Assembly: GCF_025655475.1 (NCBI RefSeq) | Contig: NZ_JAHTIK010000001.1 | Location: 5,199,822 to 5,233,606 of the forward strand | Length of the DNA stretch: 33,785 bases | Direction of reading: 5' to 3' | From: Kitasatospora sp. DSM 101779 | Lineage (GTDB): Bacteria; Actinomycetota; Actinomycetes; Streptomycetales; Streptomycetaceae | Part shown: positions 24,631 to 31,165 of the stretch, one piece after another | Numbering within the stretch: the first letter of the stretch is position 1 | Layout: every line of letters starts with the position of its first letter | Program-made: the position numbers and the translations under genes | The notes under the pieces: model-generated | What the model was told of the DNA's origin: nothing | Database searches by the model: none | What the model saw: only the letters and a program-made list of their open reading frames with translations

Positions 24631-26082
24631 TTGACGACCAACCGACCGATGCGGGGTATGGCCGTGCTCGCTGCGGGCGCCCTCGTGTGGGGGATCAGCA
24701 CTGCACCGGCGGGCGCGGACACCGTCCGTGAAGGCCAATGGCCACTGATCAACTACCACGCCACGACGGATGTCTGGCCCATCAGCCAGGGCGACGGTGT
24801 CACCGTAGCTGTCATTGACAGCGGCGTCGCCGAGCACCAGGACCTCACGGGGCAGGTGCTTCCCGGCACGGACTGTTCCGGCGAGGGATTGGACTACAAG
24901 ACTGACAAGGTCGGTCACGGAACGGCCATGGCCAGCTTGATTGCGGGGCACGGCCACGGCGAGCAGGCCGGGGTGATGGGCCTTGCGCCGAAGGCGAAGA
25001 TCCTTCCCGTTCGCATCGGCACCTTCGATGTCGACAGTGGGAGCATGGTTTCCGGAAACCTTGCCGAGTGCCTGAGGTATGCCGTTGATCACGGCGTAAA
25101 GGTCGTCAACATGTCGATCTCGGGTTCGAGCGCCGAGGCTGGCGTGCGGGACGCCGTCAAGTACGCCGTCGAGAAGGACGTGGTGGTAGTCGCCTCTGCG
25201 GGAAACACGGGTGGAGACCATCCTGTTGAGTACCCGAGCGCGTTTCCCGGCGTTGTTTCGGTAGGAGCCGTGGACCAACGGGGCAACATCTGGTCCAGGT
25301 CGAACACCGGTCCCGAGGTCACCCTCGCCGCACCCGGCGTCGACATCTACAGCGCAACCGCCAAGTCGGCCTCCAGCTACGGCAAGGGCAACGGCACTTC
25401 CGGAGCGGCTGCCTACGTCTCCGCCATCGCCGCGCTCGTCCGGTCGAAGTACCCGAACCTCTCGGCGGGCCAGGTCATCAACCGGATGATCAAGTCGGCG
25501 GTCGCCCCGCCCGACAAGTCGACCGTCCCGAACAACAAGTACGGCTACGGCATCGCCTCCGCCAAGGGCGCGCTCGCGCCGAACCCCGCGGTCGACAACG
25601 GGCCGAAGGAGAACCCGCTGCTCACCCGGGTGGAGTCGCAGGCGGACCCGTCGGGCAAGCCGTCCTCCGGCGCCTCGAAGCCGGCCCCGGGCAACAGCAC
25701 CTCGCCCGACAGCAGCTCCGCCGCGAAGGACGACGGCGGTATCCCGGTCTACGTGCTGGCCATCGTCGGCGTTCTGGCGCTGGTGGTGATCGGCGGTGTG
25801 ATCGTGCTGGTCCGCCGCTCGCGCGGCAACGGCAACGGCAGCGGCGGTGGTGGCAACGGTGGCGGCGGTGGCGGCTTCGTACCGCCGACCCCGCCGCCGT
25901 ACGGGCCTGGCGCGCAGCAGTTCCCGCCGCAGCAGCAGGCGCCGTACGCCGGTCAGGGGCAGCCGCAGCAGTCCTCCTACGCGGGCCAGGGCAACGGCCA
26001 GCCGCAGCAGTACGGCTCCGCGCAGCCGTACCAGCAGCACCCGCCGCAGCAGCCTCCGGCGGGCGGCACGCCCTACCGCTGA
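24631..26082 (+). CDS. Type VII secretion-associated serine protease mycosin (S8 subtilisin family)
   Basis: The 483-residue protein (from TTG 24631) has a signal peptide to about residue 29 (APAGA), a subtilase domain and a C-terminal membrane helix (about 370-395), the mycosin layout. The triad is Asp63 in VAVIDSGV, His96 in GHGTAMAS and Ser257 in GTSGAAAYVS, with oxyanion Asn192 in ASAGN. Mycosins cap the periplasmic side of ESX complexes and cleave substrates. Unusually, the helix is followed by about 88 cytosolic residues rich in Gly, Gln, Pro and Tyr. The usual GTSxAAP reads GTSGAAA. The first half uses many A/T-ending codons, then returns to high GC3 near 25330. A TTG at 24580 and an ATG at 24649 are alternative starts. 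Confidence 0.88.
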   Translation: MTTNRPMRGMAVLAAGALVWGISTAPAGADTVREGQWPLINYHATTDVWPISQGDGVTVAVIDSGVAEHQDLTGQVLPGTDCSGEGLDYKTDKVGHGTAMASLIAGHGHGEQAGVMGLAPKAKILPVRIGTFDVDSGSMVSGNLAECLRYAVDHGVKVVNMSISGSSAEAGVRDAVKYAVEKDVVVVASAGNTGGDHPVEYPSAFPGVVSVGAVDQRGNIWSRSNTGPEVTLAAPGVDIYSATAKSASSYGKGNGTSGAAAYVSAIAALVRSKYPNLSAGQVINRMIKSAVAPPDKSTVPNNKYGYGIASAKGALAPNPAVDNGPKENPLLTRVESQADPSGKPSSGASKPAPGNSTSPDSSSAAKDDGGIPVYVLAIVGVLALVVIGGVIVLVRRSRGNGNGSGGGGNGGGGGGFVPPTPPPYGPGAQQFPPQQQAPYAGQGQPQQSSYAGQGNGQPQQYGSAQPYQQHPPQQPPAGGTPYR

Positions 26083-26173
26083 CACGCCTACGAACGGCGG
26101 AAGGTTCGCAGGTCACGAGGGCCCTTCGGGTACTGGTGGACTACTTGTCCCCAGCGATTCGAAGGGCCGTCAC

Positions 26174-26377
26174 ATGTTCAAGAAGCTCTCCGCCGTCCTC
26201 GCGCTCTCCGCTGCCGCCACCGTCTTCGCCGCCCCGGCGCCGGCCTTCGCGGACGGGCCCAAGACGCCCGAGGAGGCGGCGGTCTGCAAGGCGATGCTGT
26301 CGTCGGCGTTCCCGGGCCTCGGGCAGGCCGCGATCGACGCGATCTGCGCCGTTCAGGACGACGGCACCACCAGCTGA
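26174..26377 (+). CDS. Small exported peptide with two cysteines, function unknown
   Basis: The 67-residue protein has a clear Sec signal peptide (positive FKK start, hydrophobic core, cleavage after AFA at about residue 26). The mature peptide of about 41 residues has two cysteines (Cys38 and Cys58) that could form one disulfide around an amphipathic segment, AMLSSAFPGLGQAAIDAI. I recognise no family. The ATG at 26174 has GAAGGG seven bases upstream. It follows the mycosin gene by 91 bases on the same strand, so it may be co-expressed with or processed by that protease. This is a guess from position. Confidence 0.7.
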   Translation: MFKKLSAVLALSAAATVFAAPAPAFADGPKTPEEAAVCKAMLSSAFPGLGQAAIDAICAVQDDGTTS

Positions 26378-26425
26378 ACCGCCCGGTTTTCCACAATCGT
26401 TGATTACGGACGGCTGCTGCCGGAC

Positions 26426-26431
26426 TAGGCT
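26426..26431 (+). promoter_or_regulatory. -10 box of a leaderless promoter for the HIT gene
   Basis: TAGGCT ends eight bases before the GTG at 26439, the layout of leaderless actinobacterial transcripts. A TTGATT (26400-26405) upstream could be a -35 element but the spacing is 20 bases, longer than ideal. Confidence 0.5.
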
Positions 26432-26438
26432 CGCAGCC

Positions 26439-26882
26439 GTGGATTGTTACACATGTGTTCGCAACGGCGACCCGGAAGGCCTGCCTCCGCGTGAGCTGAT
26501 CGGCGGGGACGAGCACTGGCGGGTCGCCCACGCCTTCGGCTCCGCCCTGCCGGGGTGGCTCGTCCTGGTGCCCCGGCGGCACGTCACGGCGATCGCCGAG
26601 CTGACCGACGCGGAGGCCGCGAGCCTCGGCCTCTGGCAGGTCCGGCTCTCCAGGGCGCTCGCCGAGGTGACGGGTTGTGCGAAGACGTACGTGGCACAGT
26701 TCGCCGAGGCAGAGGGCTTCGCTCACGTGCACTTCCACGTCGTGCCGCGCAGCCCCGACCAGCCGGAGGAACTGCGCGGGCCGCGGGTGTTCGGTCTGCT
26801 CGGCAAGGACGCCGCTGCCGCGGTCGAGCCGGAGGAGATGGACCGGCTGGCCCTCCGGCTCCGGGCTGCGCTGGCCGGCTGA
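26439..26882 (+). CDS. HIT family nucleotide hydrolase/transferase
   Basis: The 147-residue protein ends its core with the histidine triad HVHFHVV (His96, His98, His100); the second and third histidines are the usual catalytic pair. Upstream are the family's HWRVAHAF strand, PGWLVLVPRRHV and a LTDAEAASLG helix. An N-terminal CYTC pair could bind zinc, as in many HIT proteins. The enzymes hydrolyse or transfer nucleotides from mono- or dinucleoside phosphates; the substrate is unknown. Start choice is driven by the TAGGCT box eight bases before GTG 26439, which implies leaderless translation. It is convergent with the GNAT pair. Confidence 0.9.
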   Translation: MDCYTCVRNGDPEGLPPRELIGGDEHWRVAHAFGSALPGWLVLVPRRHVTAIAELTDAEAASLGLWQVRLSRALAEVTGCAKTYVAQFAEAEGFAHVHFHVVPRSPDQPEELRGPRVFGLLGKDAAAAVEPEEMDRLALRLRAALAG

Positions 26883-26931
26883 ACATCTGCGGGCCTCCGG
26901 CCGAGCGCCCGACGGCCACCGGCAGCGGGAG

Positions 26932-27483
26932 TCAGAGCCTGCGGTACATCACCAGCAGGTCGACGTAGCCGAGTTCGGCGTGCAGGAAGCCCTCGGGGAC
27001 GGTGCCGACGGTCTCGAAGCCCAGGGACTTCCACAGCGCCACGGCCCGGTGGTTGGTCGCTACGACGGCGTTGTACTGGACGGCGCGGTAGCCGTCGGCG
27101 CGGGCCTGGGCGATGACGTGCTCGCCGAGGGCGCGGCCCACCCCGCGCCGGGCGTGGCGCGGGTCGACCATGAACCCGGCGTTGGCGACGTGCGAGCCGG
27201 GACCGCCCTGGTTGGGGTGCGTCTCCGCGCTGCCGAGCACGGTGCCGTCGGCGTCCACGGCGACCACCGTCCGGCCCGGTGGCCGCTTGAGCCACATGTC
27301 GCGGGCCTCGTCCTCGGAGATGTCCCGCGGCCAGGTGTAGGTGTCGCCGGCCGCGACGATGTCGCGCAGGAACGGCCAGATCGCGGGCCAGTCGTCCGGG
27401 GTCGCCGCGCGGATGGTCATGCCCGCGGGGGCCGCCGGTGCGGCCTCCGCCGCCGTGGTGTCGTGCTCGGTCGCGCCGGTCAT
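26932..27483 (-). CDS. GNAT family N-acetyltransferase
   Basis: The 183-residue protein has an Ala-rich N-terminal extension of about 20 residues, then a full GNAT fold: MTIRAATPDDWPAIWPFL, VVAVDADGTVLGSAETHP, the acetyl-CoA pyrophosphate loop in ARRGVGRALGEHV (the R-x-x-G-x-G/A motif) and NHRAVALWKSLGFETVG. The family acetylates amines of small molecules, proteins or antibiotics; the substrate is not evident. Its ATG overlaps the stop of the upstream GNAT gene (27480-27483), so the two are translated from one message. An ATG that removes the extension lies in frame at the MTIRAA position. Confidence 0.9.
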   Translation of the reverse strand: MTGATEHDTTAAEAAPAAPAGMTIRAATPDDWPAIWPFLRDIVAAGDTYTWPRDISEDEARDMWLKRPPGRTVVAVDADGTVLGSAETHPNQGGPGSHVANAGFMVDPRHARRGVGRALGEHVIAQARADGYRAVQYNAVVATNHRAVALWKSLGFETVGTVPEGFLHAELGYVDLLVMYRRL

Positions 27484-27971
27484 ACCAGCTCCTTCGAGAG
27501 CCAGATCTCGGCGTACGGGTCGTCGCCGTACGGATCGGTCGGGCGGTAGCCGAGGCGGGTGTACAGGGCGATCGCCTCGGTCAGGTCGCGGCGGGTGTTG
27601 AGCAGCATGCGCGTCACTCCACGGGACCGTGCGGTCTCCTCCGCGGCGCCGACAAGCCGCCGCCCGGCGCCGCCGCGGCGGGCGGACCGCGTGACGAACA
27701 CCCGGGTGAGCTCGCCGGTGTCCGCCGAGAGCCAGCGGACGCCGGCGCAGGCCACAGGTGCCGCCCCGGCCCTGGCCAGCAGGAAGACACCGCGGCCGCC
27801 CGACAGGTCGGTGCCGTCGCCGACCTCGTGGGCGATCTCCGTCTCCTCGGCAGGCCTCCCGTAGTAGCGGCTGATCAGCTCGTCCAGGTAGGCGTGCAGC
27901 ACCGCGCGGCAGTCGGGGTCGCCTACCGGCGCGGGGGCGATGGACCAGGTGTCAGGGGCAGGGACGTTCAC
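27480..27971 (-). CDS. GNAT family N-acetyltransferase (first of an overlapping pair)
   Basis: The 163-residue protein shows the GNAT core: VFLLARAGAAPVACAGVRWL, ELTRVFVTRSARRGGAGRRLV (acetyl-CoA loop) and NTRRDLTEAIALYTRLGYRP, closing in YAEIWLSKEL. The ELTRVFV strand before the CoA loop is typical of the family. GTG 27971 gives a compact N-terminus; an in-frame ATG at 28013 would add 14 residues. A heptanucleotide tandem repeat (28017-28086) begins 46 bases upstream of the GTG and just four bases from the alternative ATG, so repeat-number change could affect expression. It is four-base-overlapped by the second GNAT gene. Confidence 0.87.
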   Translation of the reverse strand: MNVPAPDTWSIAPAPVGDPDCRAVLHAYLDELISRYYGRPAEETEIAHEVGDGTDLSGGRGVFLLARAGAAPVACAGVRWLSADTGELTRVFVTRSARRGGAGRRLVGAAEETARSRGVTRMLLNTRRDLTEAIALYTRLGYRPTDPYGDDPYAEIWLSKELV

Positions 27972-28016
27972 CTCGCCATTCTCGGTGGAGGCCCTCGGCC
28001 TGGTGCAACGCATTTT

Positions 28017-28086
28017 CCGACCGCCGACCGCCGACCGCCGACCGCCGACCGCCGACCGCCGACCGCCGACCGCTGCCCGCCGACCG
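28017..28086. repeat. Heptanucleotide tandem repeat (CCGACCG)n
   Basis: Eight perfect, uninterrupted copies of CCGACCG run from 28017 to 28072, then a degenerate copy (28073-28079) and one more perfect copy (28080-28086). The unit length is not a multiple of three, so the array is probably not coding. It sits in the 5' region of the GNAT operon on the minus strand. Confidence 0.95.
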
Positions 28087-28171
28087 CTCGCCCCGGCCCC
28101 TGCCGTCGGAGGACGCGCCCGGACCCGGTCGGGATCACTCGAAGGAATGAAGGATCTTCGGAACAGCGGAG

Positions 28172-28180
28172 TTATCCACA
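28172..28180 (+). other. Single DnaA-box-like nonamer
   Basis: TTATCCACA matches the DnaA box consensus. A related TTTTCCACA lies near 26388-26396. There is no cluster, so this is not an origin; it may titrate DnaA or be chance. Confidence 0.3.
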
Positions 28181-28256
28181 GGCCGGCAACGAGTTCGGTC
28201 GAGCCCGCCCGAACCGTGCTGACATGTAGCCATGAACGAGCACCTCCTGATGGGCC

Positions 28257-28571
28257 GTGTCCCCCGCACCTTCTCTGCCGCACGGTTGTGGGCCGGCCGG
28301 CACACCGCAACGGCCGGCGGGCCGACCGGCCGACCGGCCCGCCTCGACCAGTGCGGCCGGGGCGAGATGGGCGCGCGAGATCCGGCCGTTGCCCGCGGCC
28401 GACCTCTCCGGCGACTTCGTGGACGCCGCCCGTACCCCGACGCGCGAGCACCGGGACGAGATCCGTGCTACCTGCGCGGCGTACGGCGGGGCCGTTGGCA
28501 GCATCTTGGCGGCGGCTGGCGTTCCCGCCACTGGTGGGGCGGGAGAGGCCGACGGCATCCTGGGTGCATGA
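28257..28571 (+). CDS. Doubtful small ORF overlapping the DinB-like gene start
   Basis: A 104-codon frame from GTG 28257 ends in a TGA that overlaps the ATG of the DinB-like gene (ATGA, 28568-28571). Its second half has G/C-rich third positions and a protein-like sequence around LPAADLSGDFVDAARTP and EIRATCAAYGGAVGSIL. Its first half is Pro/Arg-rich and has no ribosome site. It could be the remnant of a larger gene lost upstream or a chance frame. No family is recognised. Confidence 0.25.
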   Translation: MSPAPSLPHGCGPAGTPQRPAGRPADRPASTSAAGARWAREIRPLPAADLSGDFVDAARTPTREHRDEIRATCAAYGGAVGSILAAAGVPATGGAGEADGILGA

Positions 28572-29098
28572 TCACTCCTGACACCAAGGACTGGACCTGG
28601 GTCCTCGAGCGCTCCTGCGACGACTGCGGGCTGGACACCCCGGCCGTGGCCCGTGAGGCCGTGGCGGGCATGGTGCGCGCCAACGCCGCCGAGTGGCAGC
28701 GGCTGCTCGCGGCCGACCCCGCCGAGCTGCGGCGCCGCCCGAGGCCCGAGGTCTGGTCGACGCTGGAGTACGCCTGCCACGTCCGGGACGTCTTCCGTCT
28801 CTTCGACCGGCGGCTCCTGCTGATGCTGACCGAGGACGCCCCGGCCTTCGCCAACTGGGACCAGGACGAGACGGCGGTCGCCGATCGCTACGCCGAGCAG
28901 GACCCGGCCACCGTGAGCGCCGAGCTGGCCACCGCGGCCGAGCAGTTGGCGCAGTCCTTCGCGGGGGTGTCGGGCGAGCAGTGGCAGCGCACCGGCCTGC
29001 GGAGCGACGGCGCGCGGTTCACCGTGGAGACCTTCGCGCAGTACCTGATCCACGACCCGGTGCACCACCTGTACGACGTCACCGGCGTCCGCCTCTGA
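28568..29098 (+). CDS. DinB-like (mycothiol-dependent enzyme type) four-helix protein
   Basis: The 176-residue protein opens with KDWTWVLERSCDDCGLD, the common start of actinobacterial DinB-like proteins. Helices with PEVWSTLEYACHVRDVFRLFDRRLLLML follow, where His of the ACHVRDV motif is a metal ligand, and the protein closes with the FAQYLIHDPVHHLYDV helix that supplies further histidines. The metal-binding three-His pattern is thus present. Relatives act as thiol-dependent transferases or isomerases in mycothiol-using bacteria; the reaction here is unknown. ATG 28568 is the natural start. The upstream part of the frame is low-complexity. Confidence 0.85.
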   Translation: MITPDTKDWTWVLERSCDDCGLDTPAVAREAVAGMVRANAAEWQRLLAADPAELRRRPRPEVWSTLEYACHVRDVFRLFDRRLLLMLTEDAPAFANWDQDETAVADRYAEQDPATVSAELATAAEQLAQSFAGVSGEQWQRTGLRSDGARFTVETFAQYLIHDPVHHLYDVTGVRL

Positions 29099-29282
29099 CC
29101 CGCGCCGCCCCGCTGCCGTTCCCGGCGCCCGGCCGGTGGCGACGGCGGCCACGGCGACGGCGGTCGTCGTCCCGGGCGGTCGTTGTCCCCGGCGGCCACA
29201 GCGTCGGCGGCCTCGGCGACGGCAGGCCGGGCGGACGAGCCCGGCTCGCCGCCTCCTGCGGCGTCCGCCGGACCGCGGTGCC

Positions 29283-30365
29283 TCAGTCCGTCGTCCAGTC
29301 CGGTTCGGCGGGCCAGGCCGGCAGCCCGTGCGGGGCGGCCTCGGCGAGCAGTTCCACCGGTCCGCCGCCGCTCCGGACGGCCAGCACGAACCGGTGCCGG
29401 TCGCCGATCCGCCGCGGCTCGAAGGCGATGTGCACGAAGGGTGCCGTGGGTGAGGAGGACGCGGCCAGCCGCGCCAACTCCGTGTCCACGCGTGCCCATT
29501 CGTCCGCGGGCACGTACTGGCGCATGATCGAGTGCCAGACCACGGTGAGCGTTCCCTCGGCCACTTCGGCGTCGGCCAGGAAGTCACCGGCGCCCATGGT
29601 GTCGACCCGGGTGGGCACCTCCGCGGCCAGCTGGAGCGCCCCCTCCAGCCGCGCCGTGCGGGCCGGCTGGTCGGGCCACACGTACGCGCGCAGGGCGAGC
29701 GACCCGTCTGCCGACCGAGGGTCGATCGGGGTGAGGTCGCAGCCGCGGCGCTCGGCGAAGGCCAACGGTTCGGCCCGGGCCGGCAGCCAGGAGGGCGGAG
29801 TGCCCCGCCAGGCGTCCGGCAGTTGCACCGGCGAATCGGCCGGCCCGCAGGAGTAGCCGGGGGAGGAACAGTGGAAGTGGTCGGCCAGTTGGTTGAGGCC
29901 GGCGCTGGAACCGAGTTCGAGCAGCCGGATCGGCAGGCGCCGGTCGCCCAGGGTATGCAGCAGGCCGGCGATCAGCATGTTCGAGCGGCCGACCTCGTTG
30001 GTCTGCGGGGGCCGGGTCAGCCAGTCCCGCACCCACGGCATGTGGTCGGCGACGGCCTGCCGGAAGGCGGGCCAGGCGGCATCGGGCCGCGCCGGGTCGG
30101 TGCTTCCGCCGGCGCTCGGGTAATGGGCGGCGAGGTCCGGAGCCCGGCCGGTGAGGACCAGGGCGTGCACGCCGCCGAGCAGCCGCAGCGCGACGGCCTG
30201 CGGCCCTGCGGCGTCCTCGTGGCCGGCGACGGCGGCCGCACAGGGTCCGCCGTCGCGGATGTCGGCCGCAGCGCGGTGCAGCAGGGCGGCGTAGAGCGGG
30301 GAGCCGAGTTCGGCACAGGCGGTGGCCTGCTGTTCGAACACGGCGACGGTGTGCTCGATGGACAC
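29283..30365 (-). CDS. DUF2332 family protein
   Basis: The 360-residue protein fits DUF2332 throughout: an N-terminal helical part with SPLYAALLHRAAADI, the Asn/Glu-rich TNEVGRSNMLIAGLL block, IRLLELGSSAGLN, the conserved GCDLTPIDPRSADG and a final WHSIMRQYV segment. The ELGSSAGLN sequence looks like the glycine-rich SAM-binding motif I of class I methyltransferases. The family has no established function, so methyl transfer is inference. GTG 30365 has GGAG about eight bases upstream. It is preceded on the same strand by the sigma-like gene, 104 bases away. Confidence 0.87.
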   Translation of the reverse strand: MSIEHTVAVFEQQATACAELGSPLYAALLHRAAADIRDGGPCAAAVAGHEDAAGPQAVALRLLGGVHALVLTGRAPDLAAHYPSAGGSTDPARPDAAWPAFRQAVADHMPWVRDWLTRPPQTNEVGRSNMLIAGLLHTLGDRRLPIRLLELGSSAGLNQLADHFHCSSPGYSCGPADSPVQLPDAWRGTPPSWLPARAEPLAFAERRGCDLTPIDPRSADGSLALRAYVWPDQPARTARLEGALQLAAEVPTRVDTMGAGDFLADAEVAEGTLTVVWHSIMRQYVPADEWARVDTELARLAASSSPTAPFVHIAFEPRRIGDRHRFVLAVRSGGGPVELLAEAAPHGLPAWPAEPDWTTD

Positions 30366-30469
30366 GTGGGTTCTCCGTCCGGTCGACTGGAGATCATCAT
30401 TCGCCCGCGCGACACCGTCCGTCAGTAGGGCATGCGGTGATTCGGATCACCGGATCGGAACGCCGCCGG

Positions 30470-30925
30470 TCACCACTCCTGAGGCATCCGGCGAAGTGCG
30501 TGGCGGAGCTGCCCGGCGACGCTGGCGGTCTCCGCACCCACCACGTCGGCGATCTCGGGGGCGGCCAGGCCCACCACGTAGTGCAGGATGGCGAGGTCCT
30601 CGTCGGCCGGTGCGGGGCGGTGCTCGGCGAGCGGCTCGCTGTTCGGCCGCTCGCACTCCGCGACCGTGCTCCGCAGGATCTGCCAGGCGATCGCCGTGGG
30701 GTTGGAACTGCCCAGGACCTCGGGCCACACCTGGGCGAGTGTGCAGAAGGCCTGGTCGACCACCCGGCCGGCCGCGGACGGGTCGTGGAACCAGACCCGG
30801 GCGTAACTCAGGTACCGGGGGCGGTGCAGTTCGCAGAACGCCGTGAACTCCAGGGGCATGGCTGCCAGACCGGCGTCGGCGGCGGGGCTGATCGATGCCG
30901 TGGCAGGGACATGACGATCAGTCAC
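30470..30925 (-). CDS. Degenerate ECF sigma factor-like protein
   Basis: The 151-residue protein has a region-2-like start (FTAFCELHRPRYLSYARVWFHDPSAAGRVVDQAFCTLAQVW, i.e. the helix where sigma-70 region 2 contacts core polymerase) and a region-4-like end (ILHYVVGLAAPEIADVVGAETASVAGQLRHALRRM, a helix-turn-helix). Both regions are shorter and less conserved than in active ECF factors, and the -10-binding residues of region 2 are not obvious. It may be an accessory or decayed sigma factor. GTG 30925 has GAGAGG six bases upstream; the ATG of MPLEF further in is an alternative. It is divergent from the CDF gene. Confidence 0.7.
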   Translation of the reverse strand: MTDRHVPATASISPAADAGLAAMPLEFTAFCELHRPRYLSYARVWFHDPSAAGRVVDQAFCTLAQVWPEVLGSSNPTAIAWQILRSTVAECERPNSEPLAEHRPAPADEDLAILHYVVGLAAPEIADVVGAETASVAGQLRHALRRMPQEW

Positions 30926-31084
30926 ATCAGCCTCTCGATCTGGTCGCGTCGGAAGGGGAGCCCGGTGCTCACTCTAGGCCCTCGCGCAGCTGCTTTGGGT
31001 GACAAGTCCCGCCGATGTGTGCGGGAACCGGCCTGGGCGCGCTGTGATGTGACGGTCAATCAGCAGTGGCGTCGGGGCCTCCGG

Positions 31085-31107
31085 CAGGTGCGAGGGTATC
31101 GCACCTG
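31085..31107. promoter_or_regulatory. Perfect 9-5-9 inverted repeat upstream of the CDF exporter
   Basis: CAGGTGCGA (31085-31093) and TCGCACCTG (31099-31107) are exact inverses separated by five bases. The element lies 59 bases before the CDF start codon, close to -10-like TAG boxes at about 31118-31130, the right place for a repressor. A metal-sensing ArsR, CsoR, MerR or Zur-type regulator is plausible but not shown. It could also control the divergent sigma-like gene. Confidence 0.6.
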
Positions 31108-31165
31108 GTCACGGAGGGTAGAGCGGTAGTGGCTGGAGCGGTGTTGATGTGCGACCGTGGGGCGC

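Larger units (their letters stand above)
27972..28567. other. 596-base region between the GNAT pair and the DinB-like gene
   Basis: It holds the CCGACCG tandem repeat (28017-28086), a single DnaA-box-like TTATCCACA (28172-28180) in a lower-GC patch around 28140-28235, and a weak candidate small ORF (28257-28571). Promoters for the leftward GNAT pair and the rightward DinB-like gene must lie here, but none stands out. Confidence 0.5.

Noticed and set aside
22624..26082. Complete ESX/type VII secretion locus
   Set aside because: No EccB, EccC, EccD or EccE gene is present in the window. Only substrate-like proteins and the mycosin are seen.
28017..28086. CRISPR-like array
   Set aside because: The seven-base units are contiguous with no spacers, so this is a simple tandem repeat.
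28140..28235. Replication origin
   Set aside because: Only one DnaA-box-like nonamer is present. There is no cluster and no dnaA, dnaN or parAB gene nearby.
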